Positions 8,747 through 17,334 of a DNA stretch of 64,000 nucleotides are shown one piece after another. Each line of letters begins with the position of its first letter. The first letter of the stretch is position 1. Location of the stretch: contig NZ_JAKTNR010000007.1 of assembly GCF_022760855.1 (NCBI RefSeq), forward strand, positions 43,437 to 107,436, given 5' to 3'. This DNA is from Thermus albus. GTDB lineage: Bacteria > Deinococcota > Deinococci > Deinococcales > Thermaceae. Below the pieces are notes generated by a model. The model made no database searches. It was given only the letters and a program-made list of their open reading frames with translations, and was not told where the DNA came from. Made by a program: the position numbers and the translations under genes.

Positions 8747-9165
8747 ATGGTGCCCTTGGACTTTGAGGAATGGGCAAGATGGCGCTCCCAAGCCCGGCAC
8801 ACCCTGGCCTCCGGTTGGCAGGACCTGAAGGAGGGGGATTACGACTGGGCCAGCTTTAAGGCCCATCAGGCAGCGGAGTTCGCCCTTAAGGGCCTTTTAC
8901 GGGGGCTGGGCGGCCCGCCTTCGGACACGCCCTTATCCGCCTGCTCCAGGCCTTAAAGGAGGCAGGCCTTGAGGTCCTCGAGGCCTTGGAAGAAGGGGCG
9001 CGAGCCCTAGACGCCCACTACATTCCCGCCTGGTATCCCGATGCCTATCCCGAAGGAAGCCCCCACGAGTACTACACGCAAGCCCGGGCTGCGGAAGCCT
9101 TAAGAGCCGCCGAGGACATCCTGAAATGGGCAGAGGAGGCTTGGCATGGCTTCAGAGGCCCTTAA
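8747..9165 (+). pseudogene. HEPN-domain protein (toxin half of HEPN/MNT pair), frameshifted
   Basis: From the ATG at 8747 the frame reads DFEEWARWRSQARHTLASG and FKAHQAAEFALKGLLRGLG, the start of a HEPN domain, then runs out of register and stops at 8956. The second half is open one frame over: RPAFGHALIRLLQALKEAG, then HYIPAWYPDAYPEGSPHEYY, a hallmark of the family, ending at 9165. Adding one G to the GGG at 8908-8910 restores a protein of about 139 residues. HEPN proteins of such pairs are usually RNases or RNA-binding toxins. The last 20 bases overlap the MNT gene. Either the toxin is dead or a base was lost in sequencing. Confidence 0.75.
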
Positions 9166-9475
9166 ACTGCGAATGGCAGCCTGGGAGGCCCTCCTGGAAG
9201 AGGCCAGGACCTATGCCCAAAGGGTGCGGGAAGCTTTGGGAGAAGCCCGGGTTTACCTCTACGGCTCCGTGGCCCGGGGAAGCTTCAACCTGGAAAGCGA
9301 CATAGACCTCTTGGTGGTCTCCCCCCATCTGCCCAAGGACCCTTTGGAACGCTTCCTCCTTCTCCAAAGCCTGAACCTGGGCCGGGTGGAGGCCAAGGGC
9401 CTGACCCCTGAGGAGCTCGCCCAACAAAAGGCCAAGGGGGCCTTGTGGTGGCTGGAAGGAGCCTTGGAGCTGTAA
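9146..9475 (+). CDS. MNT-type nucleotidyltransferase (antitoxin half of HEPN/MNT pair)
   Basis: 109 residues of the minimal nucleotidyltransferase family. YLYGSVARGSFNLESDIDLLVV holds the GS...DxD active site that binds Mg and NTP. In HEPN/MNT systems this enzyme neutralises the HEPN toxin, in studied cases by adding AMP groups to it. The catalytic residues are intact although the partner is frameshifted. The start overlaps the end of the HEPN reading frame, as usual for these operons. A small CCCC-AAA-GGGG hairpin follows the stop. Confidence 0.85.
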   Translation: MASEALKLRMAAWEALLEEARTYAQRVREALGEARVYLYGSVARGSFNLESDIDLLVVSPHLPKDPLERFLLLQSLNLGRVEAKGLTPEELAQQKAKGALWWLEGALEL

Positions 9476-9479
9476 GGCT

Positions 9480-9492
9480 GCCCCAAAGGGGC
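9480..9492 (+). terminator. Short hairpin after the MNT gene
   Basis: GCCCC-AAA-GGGGC, 5 base pairs, just after the stop, followed by CCTTTG. A weak candidate terminator. Confidence 0.35.
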
Positions 9493-9529
9493 CCTTTGCG
9501 AGCAGAATGAATCTGGGGAACCAGGCGAT

Positions 9530-10246
9530 ATGGGAAGGGAAAGGCTGGACAAGGTCCTTGCCCGCCTGGGCCTAGGAAGCCGCAAGGAGGTGGCCCGCCT
9601 GGTGCGAAGCGGCCAGGTGCAGGTGGGGGGCCAGGTGGTCCAGGACCCTGCCTTTCCCGTACCCCCAGGGGCGCGGCTCGAGGTGAACGGCCAATCCCTA
9701 GCGCTGCGGCGCCATCACCATATCCTCTTGCATAAGCCGGCAGGGTACATCACCAGCCGTACGGAAGGCCCTTCGGTCTATGCCCTCCTGGAGGGCTTTC
9801 CCACCCGGGACCTCTCCCCGGTGGGCCGCCTGGACAAGGACACGGAAGGCCTCCTCCTCTTCACCACCCACGGCGAACTCCTCCACCGCCTCACCCACCC
9901 CCGGCACAAGGTGGAAAAGCGCTACCTGGTCCACCTGGAACGCCCGGCCACCTGGGAGGACCAGAAGGCCTTCAGCCAAGGGCTTCTTTTGGATGGGGAA
10001 CAGCTCCTCCCGGCAGAACTCACCTGGCAGGAGGACCCCACCTGGGTGGAGCTGGTCCTAAGGGAAGGCCGCTTCCACCAGGTGAAGCGCATGTTCCAGG
10101 CCCGGGGCAACCGGGTCCTCTACCTGAAGCGGCTCTCCTTAGGCCCCCTCACCCTGGGCGACCTGCCCAAGGGCCAGGCCCGCTACCTGAGCCCGGAGGA
10201 AGAGGTAGCCCTATACCAGGCGGTAGGTCTTTTTACAAAGCCTTGA
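9530..10246 (+). CDS. RsuA/RluB-family pseudouridine synthase
   Basis: 238 residues: an S4 RNA-binding domain at 1-60 (RLDKVLARLGLGSRKEVARL) followed by the catalytic domain. LLHKPAGYITSR and VGRLDKDTEGLLLFT hold the family motifs; the Asp of RLD is the catalytic residue. EGRFHQVKRMFQARG is the third motif. Such enzymes convert specific uridines of rRNA to pseudouridine. RsuA (16S) and RluB/E/F (23S) cannot be told apart by eye. No clear ribosome site or -10 box decides the start, but the S4 domain begins at once. Confidence 0.9.
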   Translation: MGRERLDKVLARLGLGSRKEVARLVRSGQVQVGGQVVQDPAFPVPPGARLEVNGQSLALRRHHHILLHKPAGYITSRTEGPSVYALLEGFPTRDLSPVGRLDKDTEGLLLFTTHGELLHRLTHPRHKVEKRYLVHLERPATWEDQKAFSQGLLLDGEQLLPAELTWQEDPTWVELVLREGRFHQVKRMFQARGNRVLYLKRLSLGPLTLGDLPKGQARYLSPEEEVALYQAVGLFTKP

Positions 10247-10258
10247 CAAGCAACCTGC

Positions 10259-10264
10259 TAGCAT
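10259..10264 (+). promoter_or_regulatory. -10 box of the VanW-like gene
   Basis: TAGCAT followed by 7 bases and the ATG at 10272. A TTGACA at 10243-10248 is too close to pair with it, so the -35 is unclear. Confidence 0.4.
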
Positions 10265-10271
10265 GGCCTCC

Positions 10272-11405
10272 ATGCTCCGTCGCTTCACGTGGGCCCTCGC
10301 CCTCGGGCTGGCCCTGGCCCAAGGGGGGAGCGATTCCCCTCCCATCCAAGCCATCCTGGTCCTGGAAGAGGACGCCGTAGAGGAGGGCATCCTGCGAACC
10401 TATGTGGGAAGCCGGTCCTACGCCATCCGTTCGGAGGAGGAACTAAAGGCCCTCCTAAGGGAACTCCGCCGGGAACCCAGACCCCCTAGGTTTATCCTGC
10501 AGGGTGGCCGCTGGCGAGGGGTAGAGAAGAAGGGGATCTCCTTTGATGAGGCCCAAGCTTTGGCCGCCTACCGGGAAGCCCTGAGGGGGGGGCGCAAAAG
10601 CTTCCGCCTCCCTGCCCGTTACACCTCACCAAGCCCAAGCCTGAAGGACCTCTACGCCCTGGGGGTGCGGGAACACCTGGCCACAGGGGAAACGGATTTT
10701 CGGGGTTCCAGCCGGGAGCGGGCCCATAACCTGCTCCTAGCCTCCAGCAAGCTGGACGGTCTCCTCATCCCCCCGGGAACCTTCTCTTTAAACCAAGCCT
10801 TGGGGCCCATCACGGAAGAAGAAGGCTACAAAGAGGCCTTTGTCATCGTGGGCGATCGCACGGAGCAAGGGGTGGGCGGCGGGGTCTGCCAGGTATCCAC
10901 CACCTTGTTCCGCGCCTTTTTCTTGGCGGGGCTTCCCATCCTGGAGCGCCACGCCCACAGCTACCAGGTGGCCTACTACAAGCCCCCGGGTCTGGATGCC
11001 GCGGTGATCCAACCCTACAAGGATTTAAAGGTGTTGAACGACACTCCAGGCCATATCCTGGTGCAACGCTCCGTCCAGGGCACCACCCTCCGTTTCCACC
11101 TCTTTGGCACCAAAGACCGGGAGGTGCGCTGGGAAGGCCCCTTCATTTCCGACAAGAAACCACCCCTCCCCCCAAAGGAGATCCCGGACCCCTCCCTACC
11201 CCCCGGCGTGCGCAAGCAGGTGGACTTTGCCGCCGAAGGTGCCCGGGTGGAGGTGAGGCGCACGGTGCGCTATAGGGATGGCCGGGTTCGGGAGGACAAG
11301 GTGGTCAGCGTCTACCGCCCCTGGGGAGCGGTCTACCTGGTGGGGCCTAAACCAGCTCCAAAAGCACCACCCGCTCCACCGGCACCAAGCGGTGGGGCTC
11401 CGTAA
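10272..11405 (+). CDS. Exported VanW-family protein with C-terminal G5-like domain
   Basis: 377 residues. MLRRFTWALALGLALAQG is a signal peptide, so the protein is exported. A VanW domain spans about 135-290, with the family motifs NQALGPITEEEGYKEA, GVGGGVCQVSTTLFRA and ERHAHSYQV. After a proline-rich linker, residues about 310-360 (RKQVDFAAEGARVEVRRTVRYRDGR) resemble a G5 domain, often linked to cell-wall binding. VanW is named from vancomycin-resistance clusters but its activity is unknown; a cell-envelope role is likely. The ATG at 10272 is preferred to 10263 because of the TAGCAT spacing. The end overlaps the convergent cupin-like gene by 59 bases. Confidence 0.82.
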   Translation: MLRRFTWALALGLALAQGGSDSPPIQAILVLEEDAVEEGILRTYVGSRSYAIRSEEELKALLRELRREPRPPRFILQGGRWRGVEKKGISFDEAQALAAYREALRGGRKSFRLPARYTSPSPSLKDLYALGVREHLATGETDFRGSSRERAHNLLLASSKLDGLLIPPGTFSLNQALGPITEEEGYKEAFVIVGDRTEQGVGGGVCQVSTTLFRAFFLAGLPILERHAHSYQVAYYKPPGLDAAVIQPYKDLKVLNDTPGHILVQRSVQGTTLRFHLFGTKDREVRWEGPFISDKKPPLPPKEIPDPSLPPGVRKQVDFAAEGARVEVRRTVRYRDGRVREDKVVSVYRPWGAVYLVGPKPAPKAPPAPPAPSGGAP

Positions 11406-11607
11406 CCCGGGCAGCCTCCCCCCTTTTCAGGTGCAAGTACCGGCCTTGGGGTAGGTCAATGACCAGCTCCCCCTCGAGGACCAGATAAAAGCCCCCTTTC
11501 TCCCGGCCCTCTTCCTGGGTTAGGGGGTAGCCCTGCACGGGCACCCCGGGCACCTCCACCCTTCCCTCCCGCGCCAAACGCAGGAAATGCACCTTGAAGC
11601 TCTCCAT
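11347..11607 (-). CDS. Small cupin-like protein
   Basis: 86 residues with a single short beta-barrel pattern: GGFYLVLEGELVIDLPQGRYLHLKRGEAARVTEPHRLVPVE. The G-x-x-x-x-x-x-G spacing and the PHRLVP turn are cupin-like, but the metal-binding His cluster of motif 1 is not complete, so metal binding is doubtful. An AGGTGG-like purine tract precedes the ATG. It lies downstream of topA on the same strand and overlaps the convergent VanW-like gene. Confidence 0.6.
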   Translation of the reverse strand: MESFKVHFLRLAREGRVEVPGVPVQGYPLTQEEGREKGGFYLVLEGELVIDLPQGRYLHLKRGEAARVTEPHRLVPVERVVLLELV

Positions 11608-11633
11608 CGGGTAGCCACCTCCTGCCCGCCAGG

Positions 11634-14036
11634 CTACCGCTTGAGCTTGGCCCGGCCCTTAGAGGCCTTGGTTCCCTTGCCGGCCGAGGGGGTCTTAGGG
11701 GCGGGGATCAACTTGGGGTCATGCTGGGGACAAGAGGGGTTTAAGCAAGCCCCTTCCCCCTTTTTGGCCAAAGGCCAGCCACAGGCGGGACAGCTTTGCT
11801 CCAACAAGGGATAGAAGCTTAAAAAGCCACAGGCGTTGTTCTCGCACTTGTAGTAGGGTTTTCCCCGCCGGCTTCGCTTCTCCAAAACTTGGCTCCCACA
11901 TTTAGGGCAGGCATGACCCGTGGGCTCCCCGTCGTCCCGGGTGTAGTCGCATTCCGGATACCCCGAGCAGGCAATAAAGCTCCCGTAACGGCCTTCCCTG
12001 CGCACCAGGGGCTTTCCGCATTTAGGGCAGGCCTCCCCAATGGGCTCCGCTTCCTTTTTCTTTTCCAAAGGCTCGGTATACGTGCATTCAGGATAGCCCG
12101 TACACCCCAGAAACTGCCCATAGCGGCTTACCTTTAGCTCCAAAGGCCTTCCGCACTGGGGGCAGGTCTTCTTGGGCACCCGGGAAAGCTCCCCCAAGAA
12201 GGGCTCGTAAAACTCCCAGACCACTTTAGGCCAAGGAACCTTCCCCTCCTCCACCTGATCCAGCCCGTCCTCCATGCGGGCGGTAAACTCGTAGGCCACC
12301 ACCTGGGGAAAGCGCTCCTTAAGGTAATGGGTCACCTGGCGGCCCAAAGGGGTGGGCAGGAGGGTGCGCCCCTTGCGCACCGTATACCCCCGCTTCTCCA
12401 AGGTTTCCAGGGTGGGGGCATAGGTGGAAGGGCGGCCAATGCCCAGTTCCTCCATGGTCTTCACTAAGGTGGCATCGGTGTAGCGGGGTGGGGGTTCGGT
12501 GAAGTGCTGCTTGGGTACCAGCTGGACGGGCTCCGCCTTCTCCCCCTCGGCCACCTCAGGCAGGACAGAGGCTTCCTCTTGCCTACGCAAATCTGTTTGC
12601 CCTTCGGGCAAAGCATCCTGATCTTCCCCCGGCACCTCAGAGGAGGTGGCCTCCCGCCCCCAGGCCTTTAGGTACCCCTCAAACTGCAAAACCGAACCCG
12701 AGGCCCGGAAGGTAAAGCGAGGGGTTTCCCCCTCATCCTGCAACAGGACCACCGTCTGCTCATAGAGGGCATCCCCCATCTGGCTGGCCACAAAGCGCCG
12801 CCAGATGAGGTCATAAAGGCGGTACTCCTCCTCGGAAAGGTACTTCCTCACGCTTTCTGGCGTACGCCTGGCATCGGTGGGCCGGATGGCCTCGTGGGCG
12901 TCCTGTACCCCCTCCTTGCGGTTGCGATAGATCCTAGGGGCCTCCGGCAGGTACCCGGACCCAAACATTTGCCGTATGACTTCCCGCGCCACCTGCAAAG
13001 CCTCCGGGGACACCCGCACCGAATCCGTGCGCATATAGGTGATGAGGCCCACCGTGCCCTCGGGAAGATCCACACCCTCATACAGGCGCTGGGCGACGCG
13101 CATGGTGCGGCTTGCCGTGTAGCCCAGGCGGCTGCTGGCTGCCTGTTGCAGGGTGGAGGTGGTGAAAGGGGGCGGGGGGGATTTGCGCCGCTCCTTGGTC
13201 TCCACCCGGGCCACGCGGTAGGCCTTTGCCCAAGCCTCCTCAGCCAGGACCCTGGCCTGGGCCTCACCCGCCAGGTGAAGCTTCCCCTCCTTCTCCCCCT
13301 GGCCAGCCCAAAGCCGCCTGCCCTCCACCTCGTAGAGGCTGGCGGAAAGCATCCTGTCCTGGCCCAGGGTGAAAACCCCCTCCAAGGTCCAGTACTCCTC
13401 CGGGCGGAAGGCCTCTATCTCCTCCTCCCGCTCCACCAGAAGCCGCAGGGCCACGCTCTGAACCCGGCCAGCGGAAAGGGCCCGCTTGCGGAACTCCAGG
13501 GAAAGAAGAGGGGAAAGGTTGTAGCCCACCAGCCGGTCCAGCACCCGCCGGGCTTGCTGGGCATCCACCAGGTTCTGGTCAATGGGCCTCGGGTTTTGCA
13601 CCGCCTGCCGCACCACCTTGGGGGTGATCTCGTGGAACTCCACCCTCAAAGGCTCCCCAGGATCACGCCCCAAAAGCCTCGCCACATGCCAGCCAATCGC
13701 CTCCCCTTCCCGGTCGGGGTCCGTGGCGATGAGGAGGCGCTTTCCCTTTGCCGCCCGCTTTAAGGCCTCCACCACCGGCTTTTTATCCTTCTTCACCTCG
13801 TAGGCGGGAGCGAAGTCCCGCTCCACATCCACCCCAAGCTCCCTTTCCGGCAGATCGGCCACGTGCCCCAGGCTGGCCCGCACCTCATAACCTGGACCCA
13901 GCATCTTCTGGATGCTCTTGGCCTTGGCGGGAGACTCCACCACCACCAAGGTGGCAGCCTGGGAAGAAGCCTCTTGAGGCTCCTTCTGCAAGGGGCCTTT
14001 GGTCTTGGAAGGGCTCACCCCTTTCGCCCTCGGCAT
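11634..14036 (-). CDS. topA: DNA topoisomerase I
   Basis: 800 residues, type IA topoisomerase that relaxes negative supercoils. The Toprim domain starts at about residue 29 (TLVVVESPAKAKSIQKMLG) and includes ATDPDREGEAIGWH with its acidic metal ligands. The catalytic tyrosine is in GLITYMRTDSVR. The C-terminus has three clear zinc ribbons (CPQCGRP...CTGYPEC, CPKCGKP...CSGYPEC, CPKCGSQ...CENNAC) and a fourth short CPACG...CPQ cluster. A basic, low-complexity N-terminal 25 residues precede the Toprim domain. The start has a TTGACA/CTAAAT promoter just upstream. Confidence 0.96.
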   Translation of the reverse strand: MPRAKGVSPSKTKGPLQKEPQEASSQAATLVVVESPAKAKSIQKMLGPGYEVRASLGHVADLPERELGVDVERDFAPAYEVKKDKKPVVEALKRAAKGKRLLIATDPDREGEAIGWHVARLLGRDPGEPLRVEFHEITPKVVRQAVQNPRPIDQNLVDAQQARRVLDRLVGYNLSPLLSLEFRKRALSAGRVQSVALRLLVEREEEIEAFRPEEYWTLEGVFTLGQDRMLSASLYEVEGRRLWAGQGEKEGKLHLAGEAQARVLAEEAWAKAYRVARVETKERRKSPPPPFTTSTLQQAASSRLGYTASRTMRVAQRLYEGVDLPEGTVGLITYMRTDSVRVSPEALQVAREVIRQMFGSGYLPEAPRIYRNRKEGVQDAHEAIRPTDARRTPESVRKYLSEEEYRLYDLIWRRFVASQMGDALYEQTVVLLQDEGETPRFTFRASGSVLQFEGYLKAWGREATSSEVPGEDQDALPEGQTDLRRQEEASVLPEVAEGEKAEPVQLVPKQHFTEPPPRYTDATLVKTMEELGIGRPSTYAPTLETLEKRGYTVRKGRTLLPTPLGRQVTHYLKERFPQVVAYEFTARMEDGLDQVEEGKVPWPKVVWEFYEPFLGELSRVPKKTCPQCGRPLELKVSRYGQFLGCTGYPECTYTEPLEKKKEAEPIGEACPKCGKPLVRREGRYGSFIACSGYPECDYTRDDGEPTGHACPKCGSQVLEKRSRRGKPYYKCENNACGFLSFYPLLEQSCPACGWPLAKKGEGACLNPSCPQHDPKLIPAPKTPSAGKGTKASKGRAKLKR

Positions 14037-14044
14037 CGCCCCCC

Positions 14045-14073
14045 ATTTAGGGGCCTTTGGCGTTGCTTGTCAA
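14045..14073 (-). promoter_or_regulatory. Promoter of topA
   Basis: Reverse strand TTGACA (14068-14073), 17-base spacer, CTAAAT (14045-14050), then 8 bases to the ATG. The -35 is a perfect consensus; the -10 is weaker. Confidence 0.6.
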
Positions 14074-14234
14074 GACGGAAACCCCAGAAGGCCTAGACCA
14101 TCCCGCCTTGGCGCTCCATTAGCCCTCCAGTCCCAAAGTGTTTGCACGAATAGGCAAGCCTGACCAAAATGCCATGGTGGGGCTTTCGCAAGGCTTTCAC
14201 AGCAGGCTCATAGCCTGGTTCTCGGGAGGTGGAT

Positions 14235-14856
14235 ATGAACGGAAAAACCCTGTTACTCAAGGCCTTCTTTAGCCTGGGCCTCCTTCCCCTACACCTTTAC
14301 CGTGGGTAGCGCCTGGCCTAGGGAAGCCGATGGTGGCCTCAGGGCCTGTGCCCTAGAGGTCCGGGCCCTGGCCCCCGCAGGCGAGCCAAGCGGAGCCATG
14401 GACATCGCCCTCCTGGAAGCCCGCCTCACCTGGGCCTATAACGCCAGCGTCCAAGAACCCGACACCCTCACGGACACCCTGCAGGTGACCGGTGGAGAGG
14501 TGCGCCTGGACAAGCGGGTGCGCAACGTCTCCCAAAACACCCCCTTCGGCACCACCGCCCAGGGCAAGCCCAATGAGGTCCTGGAGTACTGCATCGCCTA
14601 CCGCAACCTGGGCACCCAGCCCGTCAGCAACTTCACCCTCTCTGACCCCGTGCCCTTCTTCACCGATGCCCTCACCGCCGTGGCCGGCTACGGGGGCCAG
14701 GCCATCCGCTGCACCCATGGAACCACCACCCAGTACCTCACCGCCCAAAGTGGAGACGATGCCGGAGAGATCGCCAGCGGCCTCGTAAGGGTGGCCGTGG
14801 GCACCGTGGGGCCAGGGGAGATGGGAGAGGTGTGTTACCGGGTGAGGATCCGCTAG
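14235..14856 (+). pseudogene. Exported DUF11-domain protein, frameshifted after the signal peptide
   Basis: A strong ribosome site (GGAGGTGG, 14225-14232) precedes the ATG at 14235, which encodes MNGKTLLLKAFFSLGLLP, a signal peptide, but the frame stops at 14309. The next frame continues YTFTVGSAWPREADGG and then a DUF11-like domain: VRLDKRVRN, VLEYCIAYRNLGTQPVSNFTLSDPVP and a final GEMGEVCYRVRIR. Removing one C from the CCCC at 14286-14289 joins them into about 205 residues. DUF11 repeats occur in large surface proteins; a single repeat is unusual, so this may be a remnant. Translation from the GTG at 14302 would lack the signal peptide. The 200 bases upstream show no other gene. Confidence 0.6.
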
Positions 14857-14860
14857 GCCC

Positions 14861-16192
14861 CTACCCTTCCCCGGGGTTCTTCCCTTGAGGAAGAGAAACC
14901 CCAGGATGGCTCCGGGGAAGGAGCCTCCTCTCCCAGGCCGCCTCCAAAAGCTCCTCCCGGAAATCGGGGTGGGCAATATGGATAAGGGCCATGGCCCTCT
15001 CCCGTAAGGAACGGCCAAAGAGCTCGGCCACGCCCCACTCGGTGACCACGTAGTGCACATCGGCCCGGGTGGTGACCACCCCCGCTCCTGGCCGAAGGTA
15101 GGGGACGATGCGGCTATGCCCTTTGGCGGTGGAGGGAAGGGCGATGATGGGCTTGCCCCCTTCGCTCCTGGCCGCCCCGCGGATAAAGTCCAGCTGGCCG
15201 CCAAAGCCGGAGTAGATGCGGGTGCCGATGGAATCCGCCACCACCTGTCCCGTGAGGTCCACCTCGATGGCGGAGTTGATGGCCACCATTTTGCGGTTTT
15301 GCGCCACCACAAAGGGGTCGTTCACGTAGTCGGCGGGGTGGAGCTCAAAAAGGGGGTTGTCGTGGACGAAGCGGTAAAGCCTTTCCGAGCCCAGGACAAA
15401 GGTGCCGATCACCTTGCCGGGGTGGAGGGTTTTCTTGGCCCCGGTGATGAGGCCCTTTTCAAAGGCCTCCAATACCCCATCCGAGATCATCTCCGTGTGG
15501 ACCCCCAGGTCGCGCCGGCCCTCCAAGCTGGCCAAGACGGCATCGGGAATGGCGCCGATGCCCAGCTGCAGGGTGGCCCCGTCCTCTATAAGACTCGCCA
15601 CGTGCTCCCCAATCCTCCGCTCCACCTCGCCAAACCCCTCCCGCCTCAGCTCGGGCAAGGGCCAGTCCAACTCCACGATGGCGGTGAAGCGGGAGACGTG
15701 GACGAAGGTATCCCCCAGGGTCCTGGGCATGCGGGGGTTCACCATGGCGATCACCAGGGGGGCGGCCTCGAGGGCCGCCTTGGTGGCGATCACCTCCACC
15801 CCTAGGGAGCAAAACCCGTGCTCATCGGGCGGGGAGACCTGGACGATGGCGGCATCCAGGGGCAGGATGCGCCTTTTGAAAAGCCAAGGCACCTGGTGGA
15901 GCATGACGGGAACGTAATCGGCCCGGCCCTCGTTCACCGCCTCCCGGTCGGCAGGCCCCACAAAGAGGGAACGGCGGCGGAAATGCCCCTCCATCTCGGG
16001 GAGGCCGAAGGGATCCTCCCCCATCTGGAGGAGGTGCACCAGCTCCACGTTCTCCAGCTCGTCCTTACGGGAGGCCAAGGCCTTCAAGATGGGGGTAGGG
16101 GTAGCGGCGTTCCCGGAGACGAAGACCCGCATGCCCGACCGGATGAGGGTTACGGCATCTTCCGGAGAAGTCAGCTTCTTGCGGTAGCTCAT
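14861..16192 (-). CDS. Acetyl-CoA hydrolase/transferase family protein
   Basis: 443 residues of the family that moves CoA between carboxylic acids (acetate, succinate, 4-hydroxybutyrate) or hydrolyses acetyl-CoA. Seen: SGNAATPTPILKAL near the N-terminus, LQLGIGAIPDAVLASL, the active-site Glu in AINSAIEVDLTGQV, and GFGGQLDFIRGA. The exact acyl group cannot be read. Its ATG overlaps the stop of the upstream dehydrogenase gene by 4 bases, so the two are coupled; a link between alanine/pyruvate and acetyl-CoA metabolism is plausible. Confidence 0.85.
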   Translation of the reverse strand: MSYRKKLTSPEDAVTLIRSGMRVFVSGNAATPTPILKALASRKDELENVELVHLLQMGEDPFGLPEMEGHFRRRSLFVGPADREAVNEGRADYVPVMLHQVPWLFKRRILPLDAAIVQVSPPDEHGFCSLGVEVIATKAALEAAPLVIAMVNPRMPRTLGDTFVHVSRFTAIVELDWPLPELRREGFGEVERRIGEHVASLIEDGATLQLGIGAIPDAVLASLEGRRDLGVHTEMISDGVLEAFEKGLITGAKKTLHPGKVIGTFVLGSERLYRFVHDNPLFELHPADYVNDPFVVAQNRKMVAINSAIEVDLTGQVVADSIGTRIYSGFGGQLDFIRGAARSEGGKPIIALPSTAKGHSRIVPYLRPGAGVVTTRADVHYVVTEWGVAELFGRSLRERAMALIHIAHPDFREELLEAAWERRLLPRSHPGVSLPQGKNPGEG

Positions 16193-17247
16193 TCCAGGTG
16201 CCCTCCTTTCTGGCCCAAGAGGAGGTAGGCCCCTTGCCGGAGCTCGGGCACCCTCAAGGGGTCGTCCTCCACCTCCAGGAGGAAGGGCAAAAGGGTGGCG
16301 GTGAGGGCGTGGCTGGCGGTGCGGGGAACCAGGGCAGGGACGTTGGGGAGGCAGAAGTGGGTGATGCCCATCTCCTGGTACACCCCCACCCGGCTGGTTT
16401 CCGCAATCCCCCCCTGGTCAATGGCGAAGTCCAGGAGCACGGCCCCCGGGCGCATGCGGGAAAGCAGGGCCCGGCTTAGGAGGAGGGGGGCCCTTTCCCC
16501 CGGTACCGCCACCGCCCCCACCAGGACATCGGCGAAGGCCACGTACCGCTCCAAGCGGGTCTGGGTGATGAGGGCCGTGACCGCCCCTTTGGCCTCCTTG
16601 GAGGCTTCCTCCAGGGCATAAAGCTCCTTATCCAAGAGGTAGACCGAGGCCCCCACCCCCAAGAAGGCCCGGGCCGCCGCCCTCCCCAAAACCCCCGCCC
16701 CCAGGATGACCACATCCGCAGGGGGAATCCCGGGTAGGCCGGAAAGGAGGATGCCGGGGCCCAGGGGGGCTTCCAGGAGCCTCCCCGCAATCTGGGGGGC
16801 CAGGCGGCCGGCGATCTCGCTCATGGCCTTGAGCACGGGGCGCCTGTCCCCTTGGCCCACCAGTTCGTAGCCGATGGCGGTAAGGCCCTTTTCCGCCATG
16901 GCCTCCACCAGGCCCGATTCCGCCACCGCCAGGTGCAGGAAGGCCATGACCGTGGCCCCGGGGCGGAGGAGGGCCAGCTCCTCGAGGGTGGGCCTTCCCA
17001 CCTTCAAGACCACCTCCCCCCGGCCAAAGGCCTCCTCCCGGCTCACCAGCCGGGCCCCAGCCTCCTCGTAAAGGGCATCGGCAAAACCGGCCCGCTCCCC
17101 GGCCCCCCGCTCCACAAAGACCCGGTGGCCCCGGCCCACCAACTCCCGCACCCCTTGGGGAGTGAGGGCCACCCGGCCTTCCCGCACCTCCCCGAAGGGG
17201 GGTTGGGTCTTGACCACGCCCTGTTCCTTGGGTAGGCCAAACTCCAT
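16189..17247 (-). CDS. ald: Alanine dehydrogenase
   Basis: 352 residues of the alanine dehydrogenase/transhydrogenase family, which interconverts alanine and pyruvate with NAD. Expected residues are present: Arg in EGRVALTP, Lys in VVLKVGRP, His in MAFLHLA, Asp in LLDFAIDQGG. The NAD site is VVILGAGVLGRAAARAFLGVG. The N-terminus has an insert (VVKTQPPFGEV) between the first strand and EGRVALTP that I do not expect in the standard enzyme, so a related dehydrogenase is possible. GAGGAGGCGGG precedes the ATG. First gene of a two-gene operon with the CoA transferase. Confidence 0.82.
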   Translation of the reverse strand: MEFGLPKEQGVVKTQPPFGEVREGRVALTPQGVRELVGRGHRVFVERGAGERAGFADALYEEAGARLVSREEAFGRGEVVLKVGRPTLEELALLRPGATVMAFLHLAVAESGLVEAMAEKGLTAIGYELVGQGDRRPVLKAMSEIAGRLAPQIAGRLLEAPLGPGILLSGLPGIPPADVVILGAGVLGRAAARAFLGVGASVYLLDKELYALEEASKEAKGAVTALITQTRLERYVAFADVLVGAVAVPGERAPLLLSRALLSRMRPGAVLLDFAIDQGGIAETSRVGVYQEMGITHFCLPNVPALVPRTASHALTATLLPFLLEVEDDPLRVPELRQGAYLLLGQKGGHLE

Positions 17248-17322
17248 ACCCGCCTCCTCGCCTTGAGCTTAAAGGGGAAGCGGAGGGCGGATGTCCCTTT
17301 TCCTTCTCATGGAATCCCATCC

Positions 17323-17328
17323 TAGGCT
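17323..17328 (+). promoter_or_regulatory. -10 box of the DUF456-grx-lgt operon
   Basis: TAGGCT, then 6 bases to the GTG at 17335. No Shine-Dalgarno sequence. Confidence 0.45.
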
Positions 17329-17334
17329 TGTTTT

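Noticed and set aside
10243-10248. TTGACA as -35 of the VanW-like gene
   Set aside because: Only 10 bases from the TAGCAT box; a 17-base spacer would put the -10 inside the coding sequence.
12894-13763. Open frame antisense to topA
   Set aside because: Shadow of topA without ribosome site or domain.
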